Assembly (NCBI GenBank): GCA_947500435.1
Contig: CANMRV010000004.1
Span: 124,001-188,000, forward strand
DNA from: an uncultured Flavobacteriaceae bacterium
GTDB taxonomy: Bacteria > Bacteroidota > Bacteroidia > Flavobacteriales > Flavobacteriaceae
Direction: 5' to 3'
DNA: 64,000 bases
A program made the position numbers and the translations under genes. The notes beneath the pieces were generated by a model. The model had not been told where the DNA came from, searched no databases, and worked only from the letters and a program-made list of their open reading frames with translations. This document shows, piece after piece, positions 44,430-53,126 of this stretch (within the stretch, counting starts at the first letter, position 1; every line of letters begins with the position of its first letter).

Positions 44430-46232
44430 ATGCGCAAAACGGGTATACTTGACCATTTCGGTTATTTAAGATGGGCAATAGTTAAAAAGAACAGTACCGT
44501 TGTATTTTATGCATTCCTAATCATATTCCTTTCGAATTGCAATCCCAAAGACAGAAAAAACCAAGAGCGGAACAATTCCAAAGCAGACAGCTATGATACT
44601 TCTGAGCTTACAATTCAACGCGGAATGGTTTTATTTAACCAACACTGTGCCAGCTGTCATAATTTTAACGAAAATGTGATTGGTCCGAATTTGGCCGGTG
44701 TCACATCACAGGTGTCCAAAGAGTGGCTAATTGATTTTATTAAAAACCCAAAAAAAAGTATTGAAAGTGGAGATGAAAGGGCGGTGGAACTGTATTCAAA
44801 ATACAAGTCCTACATGCCATCATTTGAAGTCATACAAGGGGAAGATTTGGAGGACCTGTTGGGTTTTATACATAAATTTTCTGAAGCCGAAAAGAGAAAT
44901 GTAAACAAGAGACCTGGTGGAATTCTAGATCCGATACCTGAAAAAATTCCTGATTCACATTTGACTCTAGTCATCGAAGAATTGTTAACTGTTCCGTCTA
45001 GTTCTGAAACAGCTCCTAAAGCGCGTATCAATAAACTTGCAGCCCTTAAAACCGAACAAGGCGAGCGTCTTTTTATTGCTGACCTAAGAGGAAAGTTACA
45101 CGAAGTAGTGGGTTCAAAAGTGCGCACTTTTCTGGACCTAAAGGTTGAAATCGAGAATTTTATGGATAATCCGGGCTGGGGTACGGGCTTGGGAAGTTTT
45201 GATTTTCATCCTGAATTCGAAATAAACGGACTTCTGTATACTACCCATACAGAGCCATCAAGAATTGCGACAGCGGATTTTGAACTTCACGACAGTATTC
45301 CCTCAAAACTACAATGGGTATTGACAGAATGGAAGATGAAGAATCCCTTAGATTTGAAGTTTTCAGGAAAGAAACGGGAAGTCTTACGTGTAGATATGGT
45401 GACCGCGGCCCATGGTTTTCAAGAACTAACTTTTAATCCTTTGGCAAAGAAAGGTGGACCTGAGTACGGTCTTTTGTATTTAGGAATTGGAGATGGAGTT
45501 TCCGCTCTGAGAGGCTATCCGTTCCTCTGTGACAATCCGGGGAGTGTTTGGGGAAGCGTTATTCGAATAGACCCTTCCGGTAGTGATAGCCGAAATGGTA
45601 AATATGGTATTCCTACGGATAATCCCTTTGTTAATGAGCCTGGCAAACTTGGGGAAATTTGGAGTTATGGTTTTAGAAATCCACATCGTATTTCATGGGA
45701 TGAAGCGGGTTCTGGTAACATTTTTGTAACCAATATTGGGCAGCATAGCCTTGAAGAAGTCAACCTCTTAAAAAAGGGATCGAACTATGGCTGGCCCAAT
45801 CGCGAAGGCACTTTCTTGTTTGACGTAAATGCGAATACTGAAATAGTATATCCCTTACCTGAGGATGATTCGGAATACACGTATCCTGTGATACAATTCG
45901 ACCATGATGAAGGCAATGCGGTTTCTGGTGGCTTTGCTTACAATGGCACCGAAATTCCGCTTCTAAAAAATAAATACATTTTTGGTGACATTCCCAGAGG
46001 GACACTTTTCTATTCAGAACTATCAGAGATTCGGGAAGGAAAACAGGCTCAGATTTATAAAATAGGTCTGGAAGTAAATGGAAGATTGACCAGCTTAAGC
46101 GAAATGGAGGATGAGCAGCGCGTTGATCTTAGATTTGGAAAGGATAGTTCAGGTGAATTATTCATTTTTACCAAGAGCAATGGAAAGGTATATAGGGTTG
46201 TTGGTTGTAAAAATAATAGTGTTTCTCTTTAG
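44430..46232 (+). CDS. Cytochrome c-PQQ sugar dehydrogenase fusion lipoprotein
   Basis: A 600-residue fusion protein. An N-terminal hydrophobic segment ends in FLSNC (near residue 36), probably a lipobox. A class I cytochrome c domain with haem motif CASCHNF (near 74) and a later Met-containing loop YMPSF covers about 60-150. A beta-propeller of the glucose/sorbosone dehydrogenase type follows (about 195-595), with segments such as GWGTGLGSFDFHP, GDGVSALRG, EIWSYGFRNPHRISWD and SNYGWPNREG. It should oxidise a sugar in the periplasm and pass electrons to its own haem. It lies 75 bp after the RraA-family gene. Confidence 0.88.
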   Translation: MRKTGILDHFGYLRWAIVKKNSTVVFYAFLIIFLSNCNPKDRKNQERNNSKADSYDTSELTIQRGMVLFNQHCASCHNFNENVIGPNLAGVTSQVSKEWLIDFIKNPKKSIESGDERAVELYSKYKSYMPSFEVIQGEDLEDLLGFIHKFSEAEKRNVNKRPGGILDPIPEKIPDSHLTLVIEELLTVPSSSETAPKARINKLAALKTEQGERLFIADLRGKLHEVVGSKVRTFLDLKVEIENFMDNPGWGTGLGSFDFHPEFEINGLLYTTHTEPSRIATADFELHDSIPSKLQWVLTEWKMKNPLDLKFSGKKREVLRVDMVTAAHGFQELTFNPLAKKGGPEYGLLYLGIGDGVSALRGYPFLCDNPGSVWGSVIRIDPSGSDSRNGKYGIPTDNPFVNEPGKLGEIWSYGFRNPHRISWDEAGSGNIFVTNIGQHSLEEVNLLKKGSNYGWPNREGTFLFDVNANTEIVYPLPEDDSEYTYPVIQFDHDEGNAVSGGFAYNGTEIPLLKNKYIFGDIPRGTLFYSELSEIREGKQAQIYKIGLEVNGRLTSLSEMEDEQRVDLRFGKDSSGELFIFTKSNGKVYRVVGCKNNSVSL

Positions 46233-46275
46233 GAAATATACATACAATCATTTCAAATATTACAATCGTGTTTTT

Positions 46276-46283
46276 CTATCTTT
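46276..46283 (+). promoter_or_regulatory. Promoter -7 element next to the queE start
   Basis: TATCTTTG matches TAnnTTTG and ends only 5 bp before the ATG at 46289, so the transcript should be leaderless or nearly so. It also decides against the GTG start at 46268. Confidence 0.55.
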
Positions 46284-46288
46284 GCAGG

Positions 46289-46921
46289 ATGGTTAAAGAC
46301 GATGTTTTAGCATTGGTAGACAAGGGATTGATGCTTCCGTTAATGGAGGAATTCTATACAATTCAAGGAGAAGGCTTCCATAAAGGAACCGCCGCTTATT
46401 TTATTCGTGTTGGCGGTTGTGATGTGGGCTGTCACTGGTGTGATGTAAAGGAAAGTTGGAATGCCGAATTGCACCCTCCAACATCCATAGAGCATATAGT
46501 TGAGAATGCTGCAAAATATTCCGATACCATAGTGGTTACAGGAGGAGAGCCCTTGACTTGGGATATGGGGCCTTTAACGGAAGCTCTTAAAGCCAAAAAC
46601 CTGCAGACCCACATCGAAACTTCTGGAGCCTACAAATTAACCGGCGATTGGGATTGGATTTGTCTTTCCCCCAAAAAAAACAAACTCCCATTTGGAAAGA
46701 TTTACGATGAAGCTCATGAGTTGAAGGTCATTGTTTACAACAAACACGATTTGATTTTTGCAGAAGAACAAGCTGCTAAAACAAACAAAGATTGTATTCT
46801 GTATTTGCAGCCTGAGTGGAGTGTCTCTGAAAAAGTAGTTCCCTTAATTGTGGACTATGTTATGCAAAACCCGAAATGGAAGGTTTCTTTGCAGACCCAT
46901 AAGTATTTGAATATCCCTTAG
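46289..46921 (+). CDS. queE: 7-carboxy-7-deazaguanine synthase
   Basis: A 210-residue radical SAM enzyme that turns carboxy-tetrahydropterin into 7-carboxy-7-deazaguanine, a step to queuosine in tRNA. The cluster motif CDVGCHWCD (C-x3-C-x2-C, near residue 42) binds the 4Fe-4S cluster, MEEFYTIQGEGFHKG precedes it, and VVTGGEPLTWD near 82 is the SAM-binding segment. I start at the ATG at 46289 (MVKDDVLAL) because a TAnnTTTG promoter element lies directly before it. It is convergent with a metallopeptidase gene. Confidence 0.95.
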   Translation: MVKDDVLALVDKGLMLPLMEEFYTIQGEGFHKGTAAYFIRVGGCDVGCHWCDVKESWNAELHPPTSIEHIVENAAKYSDTIVVTGGEPLTWDMGPLTEALKAKNLQTHIETSGAYKLTGDWDWICLSPKKNKLPFGKIYDEAHELKVIVYNKHDLIFAEEQAAKTNKDCILYLQPEWSVSEKVVPLIVDYVMQNPKWKVSLQTHKYLNIP

Positions 46922-46949
46922 AAATAAACGGCTGTTATGGTGAACGCAA

Positions 46950-47804
46950 TTACCGCCCTCCGTTAGACTTCAAATCTAGAATGCATTCGTCATCTAATGT
47001 AGTTGTATTATTAAGGGACTTTGAAGTACTGCTTTTTAATATCTTCAGCAAGCTCTTTTCACTGAAGGAGCAACCTGACTTGGGTTCATCTTTTTGTTCA
47101 ACAAAATTTGAAGATTTTCCAATGCGGCTAAATTGCAGTTCAGCACCCATCAAACATCCGGGTATGTTGCAATGATTTTCCGACTCGGCATCTTCATGTG
47201 CATTTACCGGTGGTGAGCCTAAATCTACCAATCCTAATAAATGTCCAAATTCATGTTTGATTGTTGCAGTTTCAACGACAGATTCTCGAATAAGGTTACG
47301 AACAGCTATTCTTCTAACGGTTGGCTGATATACCACCATAGTTGTATTTCGATAAACCGCACCAAGGGTTGCTCCTCCATCGTCAGAAGCAGAAGGCGCA
47401 TCGGTGAAATAAATGTATATTCCTAGGGTTTCTCCATCATTGTAGACGGATCTGTTCTCAGTTTCAAGATCAGCTATTTCTTCAAGAGTTAGGGTTTCTT
47501 TGCCAGGAGAGGGAAGTTCTTTAAACACTATTTCAATATCCTCTTTGAAGGTGTATATTTTTAAATAGTTTTCAAGAACAATAATTGCTGCCCGCGTAGG
47601 TCTAAAACCAGTAACATATGCAATTTCTATTTTTAGCTTTGTAAAGGTGTCGTTTGAAAGAATATCATTGGCGGATTGACCAATTGCTAAAAGGTTTGCC
47701 GATTTAATCGCCTGTTCTGAAGGAGTATCGTCTGATTTCATGCATGCAAAAACAAGACTCAAACAAAGTAAGACAGACCAAATTCGCAAATGCTTCATCT
47801 TCAA
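46950..47804 (-). CDS. Metzincin-like zinc protease lipoprotein (copy 1)
   Basis: A 284-residue lipoprotein with lipobox VFAC near residue 21. The active site HEFGHLLGLVD (near residue 190) fits the metzincin pattern HExxHxxGxxD, and CNIPGCLM further on has the C-x4-C-x-M form of the archaemetzincin Met-turn. The protein probably cleaves peptides at the cell surface. It is strongly similar to the gene at 48275 (shared N-terminal MKMK-LRIW, GVDSANDILSN-like segment and C-terminal ILDLKSNGGR), from which it is separated by one DUF gene. Confidence 0.85.
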   Translation of the reverse strand: MKMKHLRIWSVLLCLSLVFACMKSDDTPSEQAIKSANLLAIGQSANDILSNDTFTKLKIEIAYVTGFRPTRAAIIVLENYLKIYTFKEDIEIVFKELPSPGKETLTLEEIADLETENRSVYNDGETLGIYIYFTDAPSASDDGGATLGAVYRNTTMVVYQPTVRRIAVRNLIRESVVETATIKHEFGHLLGLVDLGSPPVNAHEDAESENHCNIPGCLMGAELQFSRIGKSSNFVEQKDEPKSGCSFSEKSLLKILKSSTSKSLNNTTTLDDECILDLKSNGGR

Positions 47805-47887
47805 ATATTTTGACTAAAACTGCTCAAAAATTATACCTAACTATTATTTTTAAAGAGAGCATCTATTTCAATATTCCCTTTATGGAT

Positions 47888-48259
47888 TTAGTGTTTTTTA
47901 TGTTCAGCCTCGAGCTTTTCCCAATACTCCGTGAACATCGACTTTAGCCACAAGTATTTCATTCGATTGACAAATGAGCCAAAAATAGTTCGTTTTTGAA
48001 GCTTCTTAATAATTTCAGCAACCAACCAGTCTTCTTGAAAGCCAGTCCAAACCCCTGCTACACTTAATAAATTCCAAAATAATATAGGAAAAACTTCCTC
48101 ATTATTAATTCGTTTTACCTCTTCAAAAGTATATGGACTTTGCCTAATCTTGGAAGCGATATGTTTAAAGTCATAGTCTTGAAGTTCATTGTCGATATAA
48201 AAATCAGAAAGCGCAATCCAAATAGGTTTACGCTCTTCGAGATTTATTTTTGATTCCAT
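47888..48259 (-). CDS. Small DUF7079-like protein
   Basis: A 123-residue soluble protein starting MESKINLEERKPIWIALSDF, with SPYTFEEVKRINNEEVFPIL and LLSVAGVWTGFQEDWL in the middle and a Lys/Trp-rich end. The pattern matches the DUF7079 type as I remember it, a family of short proteins without known role. It starts 15 bp after the metalloprotease gene at 48275 and lies between the two protease copies. An inhibitor or immunity role towards a neighbour is conceivable but has no direct support. Confidence 0.7.
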   Translation of the reverse strand: MESKINLEERKPIWIALSDFYIDNELQDYDFKHIASKIRQSPYTFEEVKRINNEEVFPILFWNLLSVAGVWTGFQEDWLVAEIIKKLQKRTIFGSFVNRMKYLWLKSMFTEYWEKLEAEHKKH

Positions 48260-48274
48260 TTTGAAGTCAAGAAA

Positions 48275-49165
48275 CTATCTTCCTCCGTTAGACTTCAAAT
48301 CAAGAATACATTCAGCATCTAGTGGAACTGCATTCACACTTCCCTTTGAGGTACTTTTTTCTAACATAGTCATAACACTATTACCACTTAGAGAACAACT
48401 TGATTTGAGCTCAGTTTTAGCGGAAATACTAGAAGATTTTCCTTGAGGTCCGAATTGAAGTTCGGCTCGCATTAAACATCCAGGAATATCACAATGGTTA
48501 TCTGATTCGTCGTCTTCATGGTCATTTACCGGTGTGGTACCTAAATTTACCAAACCAAATAAATGCCCAAATTCATGGTTAATGGTTGCCGTTTCTACAT
48601 CAGCATCTGTGATTATAATACTGCGCGCAGCTAGTCGCCTGACCGTCACTTCGTAAATTACCATTGATGTATTTCGGTATACCGCACCTAAAGTAACTAA
48701 TCCTTCATCCTCATCATCTCCATCAGATGGGGCATCTGAAAAATAAATATAAATACCCAAGGTTTCTCCGTCATTATAAGCCGTCCTATTCTCAGTTTCA
48801 AGATCAGCTATTTCCTGAATAGTAAGTTCTTCTTTATCGGGTGAAGGTAATTCATTGAACACCATCTCAATATTCTCTTTGAAGGTGTATGTTTTCAAAT
48901 AAGAAACAAATTCATCCATCGCCTCTTGGGTAGGCCTAAAACCAGTAACATAGGCAATCTCTACCTTAAGTTTAGAGAATTTGTCGTTTGAAAGAATATC
49001 GTTTGCCGAATCGCCAGTACCCAAAAGGTTAGCGGATTTATCAACTGGAGTAGTCGTTTCTTCTTCGGGTTTACTCTCAGGAGCATCGTCAGACTTCTTG
49101 GTACATGCTAAAACAAAACCCAAACAAAGAAAGATAGACCAAATACGTAAATATTTCATCTTCAT
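48275..49165 (-). CDS. Metzincin-like zinc protease lipoprotein (copy 2)
   Basis: A 296-residue lipoprotein, lipobox VLAC near residue 21, followed by a Glu/Thr/Pro linker. The active site reads HEFGHLFGLVN, so the third zinc ligand position carries Asn where copy 1 has Asp; downstream CDIPGCLM (C-x4-C-x-M) is kept. Either Asn, the nearby DNHC His, or another residue must complete the zinc site, or activity is altered. It is the first of three same-strand genes with the DUF7079-like gene and copy 1. Confidence 0.85.
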   Translation of the reverse strand: MKMKYLRIWSIFLCLGFVLACTKKSDDAPESKPEEETTTPVDKSANLLGTGDSANDILSNDKFSKLKVEIAYVTGFRPTQEAMDEFVSYLKTYTFKENIEMVFNELPSPDKEELTIQEIADLETENRTAYNDGETLGIYIYFSDAPSDGDDEDEGLVTLGAVYRNTSMVIYEVTVRRLAARSIIITDADVETATINHEFGHLFGLVNLGTTPVNDHEDDESDNHCDIPGCLMRAELQFGPQGKSSSISAKTELKSSCSLSGNSVMTMLEKSTSKGSVNAVPLDAECILDLKSNGGR

Positions 49166-49209
49166 AGTTTTTATCTAAAATAACGCAAAAAAAATATCTT
49201 CTATTATTT

Positions 49210-49911
49210 TTAAAGTGTTAATCTGGCTAAATAGTCGAAATGTTCGCCCAAACTTACGATTTTGCAATTAAAGAGATTGGCATTTGCTGCTCGTTGCAGG
49301 GTGTTTTGATCTAGGTACAACCAAGGAAAGGGCTTGCTTTTGTTACCTTTATAGCTCATGGTAAAGCTTACTTCTCCATAGTATTTGTCGCTAGCCGGAA
49401 GCCACCGGCCACCATCTTCATCTTCATCAAACATGTATATGATGTCGCTAGAATCTAATAAAATTTGCCCCTTCGGTTTGAGCAGTTTTTTTAAATGGGA
49501 TAGAAATCCGCTAAGGTTTTTGAGCTCGCCAGCCAAACCTATTCCATTCATCAATAAGAGGAGGGTATCGAATTGATTCTTATCAAAATCCATAATATCA
49601 GAATGAACGCAATTTTCGATTCCTCGTAATAGACAGGTTTCGATAGCACCTTTTGAAGAGTCAAGTGCGGTTACTTTAAACTTCTTTTTCTGAAGGTAGA
49701 GGCTGTGGCTTCCTGCCCCACAACCTATGTCTAGAACATTTCCTTTACATAGCTGTAAGGCCTTTTGCTCTAAATCAGGCATGGTTTTAAAATCTCTAAA
49801 AAGATAAGGTATGGGAATTACATCTTCCTCATCTAACGAAGAGTAGGTAAGAATGTCTTCAGTATAAGCACCTTGTTGGTAGTCAAAAACAGCATCCCCA
49901 AAAACATCCAT
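49210..49911 (-). CDS. Class I SAM-dependent methyltransferase
   Basis: A 233-residue methyltransferase with the SAM-binding motif I LDIGCGAGSHSLYL near residue 60, the acidic end of strand 2 in VTALDSSKGAI near 80, and motif IV around FDTLLLLMNGIGLAG near 115. The later GQILLDSSDIIYMFDEDEDGG segment is the usual post-motif strand. The substrate is unknown. It is divergent from the DUF2059 gene at 49967 with a 55-bp gap. Confidence 0.9.
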   Translation of the reverse strand: MDVFGDAVFDYQQGAYTEDILTYSSLDEEDVIPIPYLFRDFKTMPDLEQKALQLCKGNVLDIGCGAGSHSLYLQKKKFKVTALDSSKGAIETCLLRGIENCVHSDIMDFDKNQFDTLLLLMNGIGLAGELKNLSGFLSHLKKLLKPKGQILLDSSDIIYMFDEDEDGGRWLPASDKYYGEVSFTMSYKGNKSKPFPWLYLDQNTLQRAANANLFNCKIVSLGEHFDYLARLTL

Positions 49912-49966
49912 GGCAATATAATTTGTATTTTGTGCAAATGTGGTAATTTTTGCCTTTAGAAAATAT

Positions 49967-50488
49967 ATGATGAGAGTTATAAAATTATTTTTTTGTCTGT
50001 TTTTGATGATTTCTTGGAATGGGAATGCTCAAGAGGCAGATTTTTCTTCGGAAGTTGCCAACTATTTGGAAAGTAATGGCACTTTGACGCAATACGAATT
50101 TGCTTATGACGAACTGCTTAAAATGCTAAACAAGCAGTATCCGAAATCGGAAAGTACTGCTAATGGTTGGGAGTATCTAGAGGGCAATAAAGAAAAGGCT
50201 ATTGCTGAAATACAGAAGGGTTTAATACCCATCTATCAACAAAATTTTGAACGATTAGAAATACAAAAAATGACCGCTTTTTACCAAAGTCCTACAGGAA
50301 AGCAATTAACGGCAGATCGCTCTCAAATGACTGCTGTACAAAAAGAAGAGTTGAATACATTTTACAACTCTGAATTGGGAAAAAAAATTATAGGAAAACA
50401 AGCTGTTTTGGCTAAGGCTGTTTCAGCAGTTTCTGAAAGCTGGAGTAGAGATTTGTATGAAACCGCATTAAGTCTTTTGAAGGAATAA
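49967..50488 (+). CDS. DUF2059-family secreted protein
   Basis: A 173-residue protein with signal peptide (MMRVIKLFFCLFLMISWNGNAQ) and a helical DUF2059 domain: EIQKMTAFYQSPTGKQL near residue 100 is the family signature. I chose the ATG at 49967; an adjacent ATG at 49970 is equally good, and a GTG 27 bp earlier is less likely. The stop codon overlaps the start codon of the following gene (TAATG), so the two are translationally coupled. Role unknown. Confidence 0.85.
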   Translation: MMRVIKLFFCLFLMISWNGNAQEADFSSEVANYLESNGTLTQYEFAYDELLKMLNKQYPKSESTANGWEYLEGNKEKAIAEIQKGLIPIYQQNFERLEIQKMTAFYQSPTGKQLTADRSQMTAVQKEELNTFYNSELGKKIIGKQAVLAKAVSAVSESWSRDLYETALSLLKE

Positions 50489-50988
50489 TGATGGAAGAAA
50501 TACTAAAAGTACTTCCCGCGAAAGCGAAAGAAAAGCATACCGAAAACAAAAAATACTTTGCAAAACTTCGCAAAAAGCCACCTAGGAACCTAGATTACAT
50601 GATGCAGGAATTACATCAATCTGAATTCGAAAGAACAGATTGTTTAACATGTGCAAATTGCTGTAAAACAACAGGCCCATTATTCACAAATGCTGATGTG
50701 GAACGAATTGCCAAGCACCTAAGGTTAAAGCCTCAAAAGTTTATTGCGGAATATCTCCGTGTTGATGAGGACAATGATTATATACTTCAACAAGTGCCAT
50801 GCACTTTTTTAGATGCTGATAATTACTGCTCAATTTATGATGTAAGACCTAAAGCTTGCCGAGAGTTTCCACATACGAATCGGAAGAAATTCCAGCAAAT
50901 CAGTAACCTGACTCTAAAGAATGTTGCAATCTGCCCAGCGGCATTTAACATTGTTGAAGAAATGAAGAAAAAGCTTGTTTTGAAATAG
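50488..50988 (+). CDS. YkgJ-type cysteine-cluster protein
   Basis: A 166-residue protein with the cluster CLTCANCCKTTGP (C-x2-C-x2-CC, near residue 52), then PCTFLDADNYCSIYDVRPKACREFP and a last Cys in ICPAAF. This is the zinc- or iron-binding CxxCxxCC family (YkgJ), whose exact activity is not settled. It starts by overlapping the stop of the DUF2059 gene. A second in-frame ATG follows immediately. Confidence 0.9.
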   Translation: MMEEILKVLPAKAKEKHTENKKYFAKLRKKPPRNLDYMMQELHQSEFERTDCLTCANCCKTTGPLFTNADVERIAKHLRLKPQKFIAEYLRVDEDNDYILQQVPCTFLDADNYCSIYDVRPKACREFPHTNRKKFQQISNLTLKNVAICPAAFNIVEEMKKKLVLK

Positions 50989-51023
50989 CTTACTGCAATA
51001 ACCAAGAAATAAAACTGACATTA

Positions 51024-51031
51024 TACTTTTG
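51024..51031 (+). promoter_or_regulatory. Promoter -7 element of the sterol desaturase-type gene
   Basis: TACTTTTG fits TAnnTTTG and lies 14 bp before the ATG at 51046. Confidence 0.45.
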
Positions 51032-51045
51032 TATATTTAGACACT

Positions 51046-51888
51046 ATGGAAGAAATAATTAATTACTTTGAATCTATTCCCGCTTTGCACAGGTCTTTGA
51101 TTTTGGTTGGTGGAATCACATTTTTTTGGTTGTTGGAAGGTATTTTACCGCTTTTTAAATTCGAATACAAAAAGTGGAAACATGCGCTGCCGAACTTCTT
51201 TTTTACATTAACTACAATTGTAATTAATTTCCCGTTGGCCTATCTGCTTCTAAAAACTTCAGATTGGACCATAGCAAATGATTTTGGTATCATCAATTGG
51301 CTGCCTCAGATGCCGCTTTGGCTATATGTTATATTGGGTTTAATGCTATTGGATTTAATTGGCGCTTACACCGCTCATTTGGTAGAACACAAAGTTAAAC
51401 CCTTATGGATGATACATTTGGTACATCACACAGACCACAAGGTAGACACAACCACTGCAAATAGACATCATCCATTAGAAAGTGTGATTCGCTATTTGTT
51501 TACTCTGCTGGGAGTTTTTATCGTTGGCGCTCCAATTGGTATAATTATGCTATATCAAAGTTTATCTGTAGTGTTGTCACAATTCAATCATGCAAATATT
51601 CAATTGCCTAGAAAACTTGATAAGGCTTTGAGCTACTTTATAGTTTCTCCCGATATGCATAAAGTGCATCATCATTATAAATTACCCTACACTGATTCCA
51701 ATTATGGTAATATATTCTCTTTTTGGGATAGATTGTTCGGCACTTATCTGTCATTTGATCGTGACAGTATTGTTTATGGAGTAGATACTTTCTTCAATGA
51801 AGAAGAAAATGGTAAAATCAAGGTGCTTTTAAAACAACCTTTTCATAAATATCGGAAGCCGACTGGGCACGAAGAAATTGCAAATTAA
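51046..51888 (+). CDS. Sterol desaturase/fatty acid hydroxylase-family membrane protein
   Basis: A 280-residue membrane enzyme with about four membrane segments and the family's His clusters: HLVEHK, HLVHHTDHKVD, and HKVHHHYKLPYTD, plus NRHHP. These bind a di-iron centre that hydroxylates or desaturates lipids. The lipid substrate is not known. It is convergent with the NamZ gene; their stop codons overlap in the shared palindrome TTAA at 51885-51888. Confidence 0.92.
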   Translation: MEEIINYFESIPALHRSLILVGGITFFWLLEGILPLFKFEYKKWKHALPNFFFTLTTIVINFPLAYLLLKTSDWTIANDFGIINWLPQMPLWLYVILGLMLLDLIGAYTAHLVEHKVKPLWMIHLVHHTDHKVDTTTANRHHPLESVIRYLFTLLGVFIVGAPIGIIMLYQSLSVVLSQFNHANIQLPRKLDKALSYFIVSPDMHKVHHHYKLPYTDSNYGNIFSFWDRLFGTYLSFDRDSIVYGVDTFFNEEENGKIKVLLKQPFHKYRKPTGHEEIAN

Positions 51889-53123
51889 TTGTATAGTAAA
51901 TACTTCTGACGCACCACTTTAAAATTTTCCAAATCTTTTTGCCAAGAGGCCTTGATTTCTTTTTCTGAGAGTCCCGCCTCTATTTGTTTTTGTAATTTTT
52001 CAGTACCGGCATGCTTTGTAAATCCGTCAGTATTAAAGAACATTGATTTATCAGTCGAATTTTTATAAGCATCTATCAGCCATTGCAATGAAACTTCGCT
52101 CATTTTGGTAATTTCAGATAAGTCTTTTCCGTAGCATAATTTTCCTTTTTCCTTTGGATTTTTTGAACCAAAATTAGGCTGTGGAGTATAGGAAAAACTG
52201 TACTGGGTATCATCTAAAAAAGAAGCACCATAACGCTGGAATTGAAATTCCGTGCCTCTGCCAGCATTAGCGTTCGTGCCTTCAAAAAGGCCAAGACTCG
52301 GGTACAAATTAATGGCTTGGTCATTCGGTAGATTGGGCGAAGGACGGATTAGAAGGTGATATGGAGTAGTATGGGTCCAGTTTTGAAGTGGAATGATGAT
52401 AAGGTTTGTTTTTAAACCATCGGCCAGCATACCTTCTTCGTTAATCATTTTAGCGTATTCACCTATGGTCATTCCATAAACTAAAGGAATTTCTGTCATA
52501 CCCAAGAACCCAGTGTGTTCAGCTTCCATGGTGGGCCCATCAACATAATGCGCATTAGGGTTAGGGCGGTCTAAAACGATAACGGGAATATTATTTTCAG
52601 CACAGGCCTCCATTACCAATTGAAGGGTTGCGATAAAGGTATAGAACCGAACCCCCACATCTTGGATGTCAAATAGAACAACATCAAGCTCTTTTAAGTG
52701 TTCAGAAGAGGGTTTTCTATTTTTCCCGTGAAGGGAAATTAAGGGCAGACCAGTTTTGACATCAACCCCGTCATTTACTTTTTCTCCTGCATCAGCTTGA
52801 CCTCTAAAACCATGCTCAGGTGCAAACACTTTTTTAATGTTTACATCTAAAGCAAGCAGTGAGTCTACCAGATGGGTGTATTGATTACCTTTAAAAATGA
52901 CCGTAGTTTGATTTGCCACAATACCTACCGATTTGCCTTTTAGCATAGGAAGATATTTCTCAGTTTGATTTGCACCTATGCTAATAGGTTTTAGAAGGTC
53001 TAACTTTTCTTTGGCTTCAGCAATTTCACTATTTGTCTTTTCCAGTTTTTGAGGGCTTCCGCAAGTTGATAGGGCTAAAAACCAAATGAAAACTGTACTT
53101 TTATAACCGGAAAAAAATGCCAT
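51885..53123 (-). CDS. namZ: Exo-beta-N-acetylmuramidase NamZ (DUF1343)
   Basis: A 412-residue DUF1343 protein with a hydrophobic N-terminal segment and CGSPQ after it, a possible lipoprotein site. Family segments seen: GIVANQTTVI, APEHGFRG near residue 95, FDIQDVGVRFYT near 150, LDRPNPN near 188, and the late FEGTNANAGRGTEFQFQ. NamZ removes terminal N-acetylmuramic acid from muropeptide-derived chains. Its start is only 3 bp from the start of the divergent permease gene. Confidence 0.93.
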   Translation of the reverse strand: MAFFSGYKSTVFIWFLALSTCGSPQKLEKTNSEIAEAKEKLDLLKPISIGANQTEKYLPMLKGKSVGIVANQTTVIFKGNQYTHLVDSLLALDVNIKKVFAPEHGFRGQADAGEKVNDGVDVKTGLPLISLHGKNRKPSSEHLKELDVVLFDIQDVGVRFYTFIATLQLVMEACAENNIPVIVLDRPNPNAHYVDGPTMEAEHTGFLGMTEIPLVYGMTIGEYAKMINEEGMLADGLKTNLIIIPLQNWTHTTPYHLLIRPSPNLPNDQAINLYPSLGLFEGTNANAGRGTEFQFQRYGASFLDDTQYSFSYTPQPNFGSKNPKEKGKLCYGKDLSEITKMSEVSLQWLIDAYKNSTDKSMFFNTDGFTKHAGTEKLQKQIEAGLSEKEIKASWQKDLENFKVVRQKYLLYN

Positions 53124-53126
53124 AGA

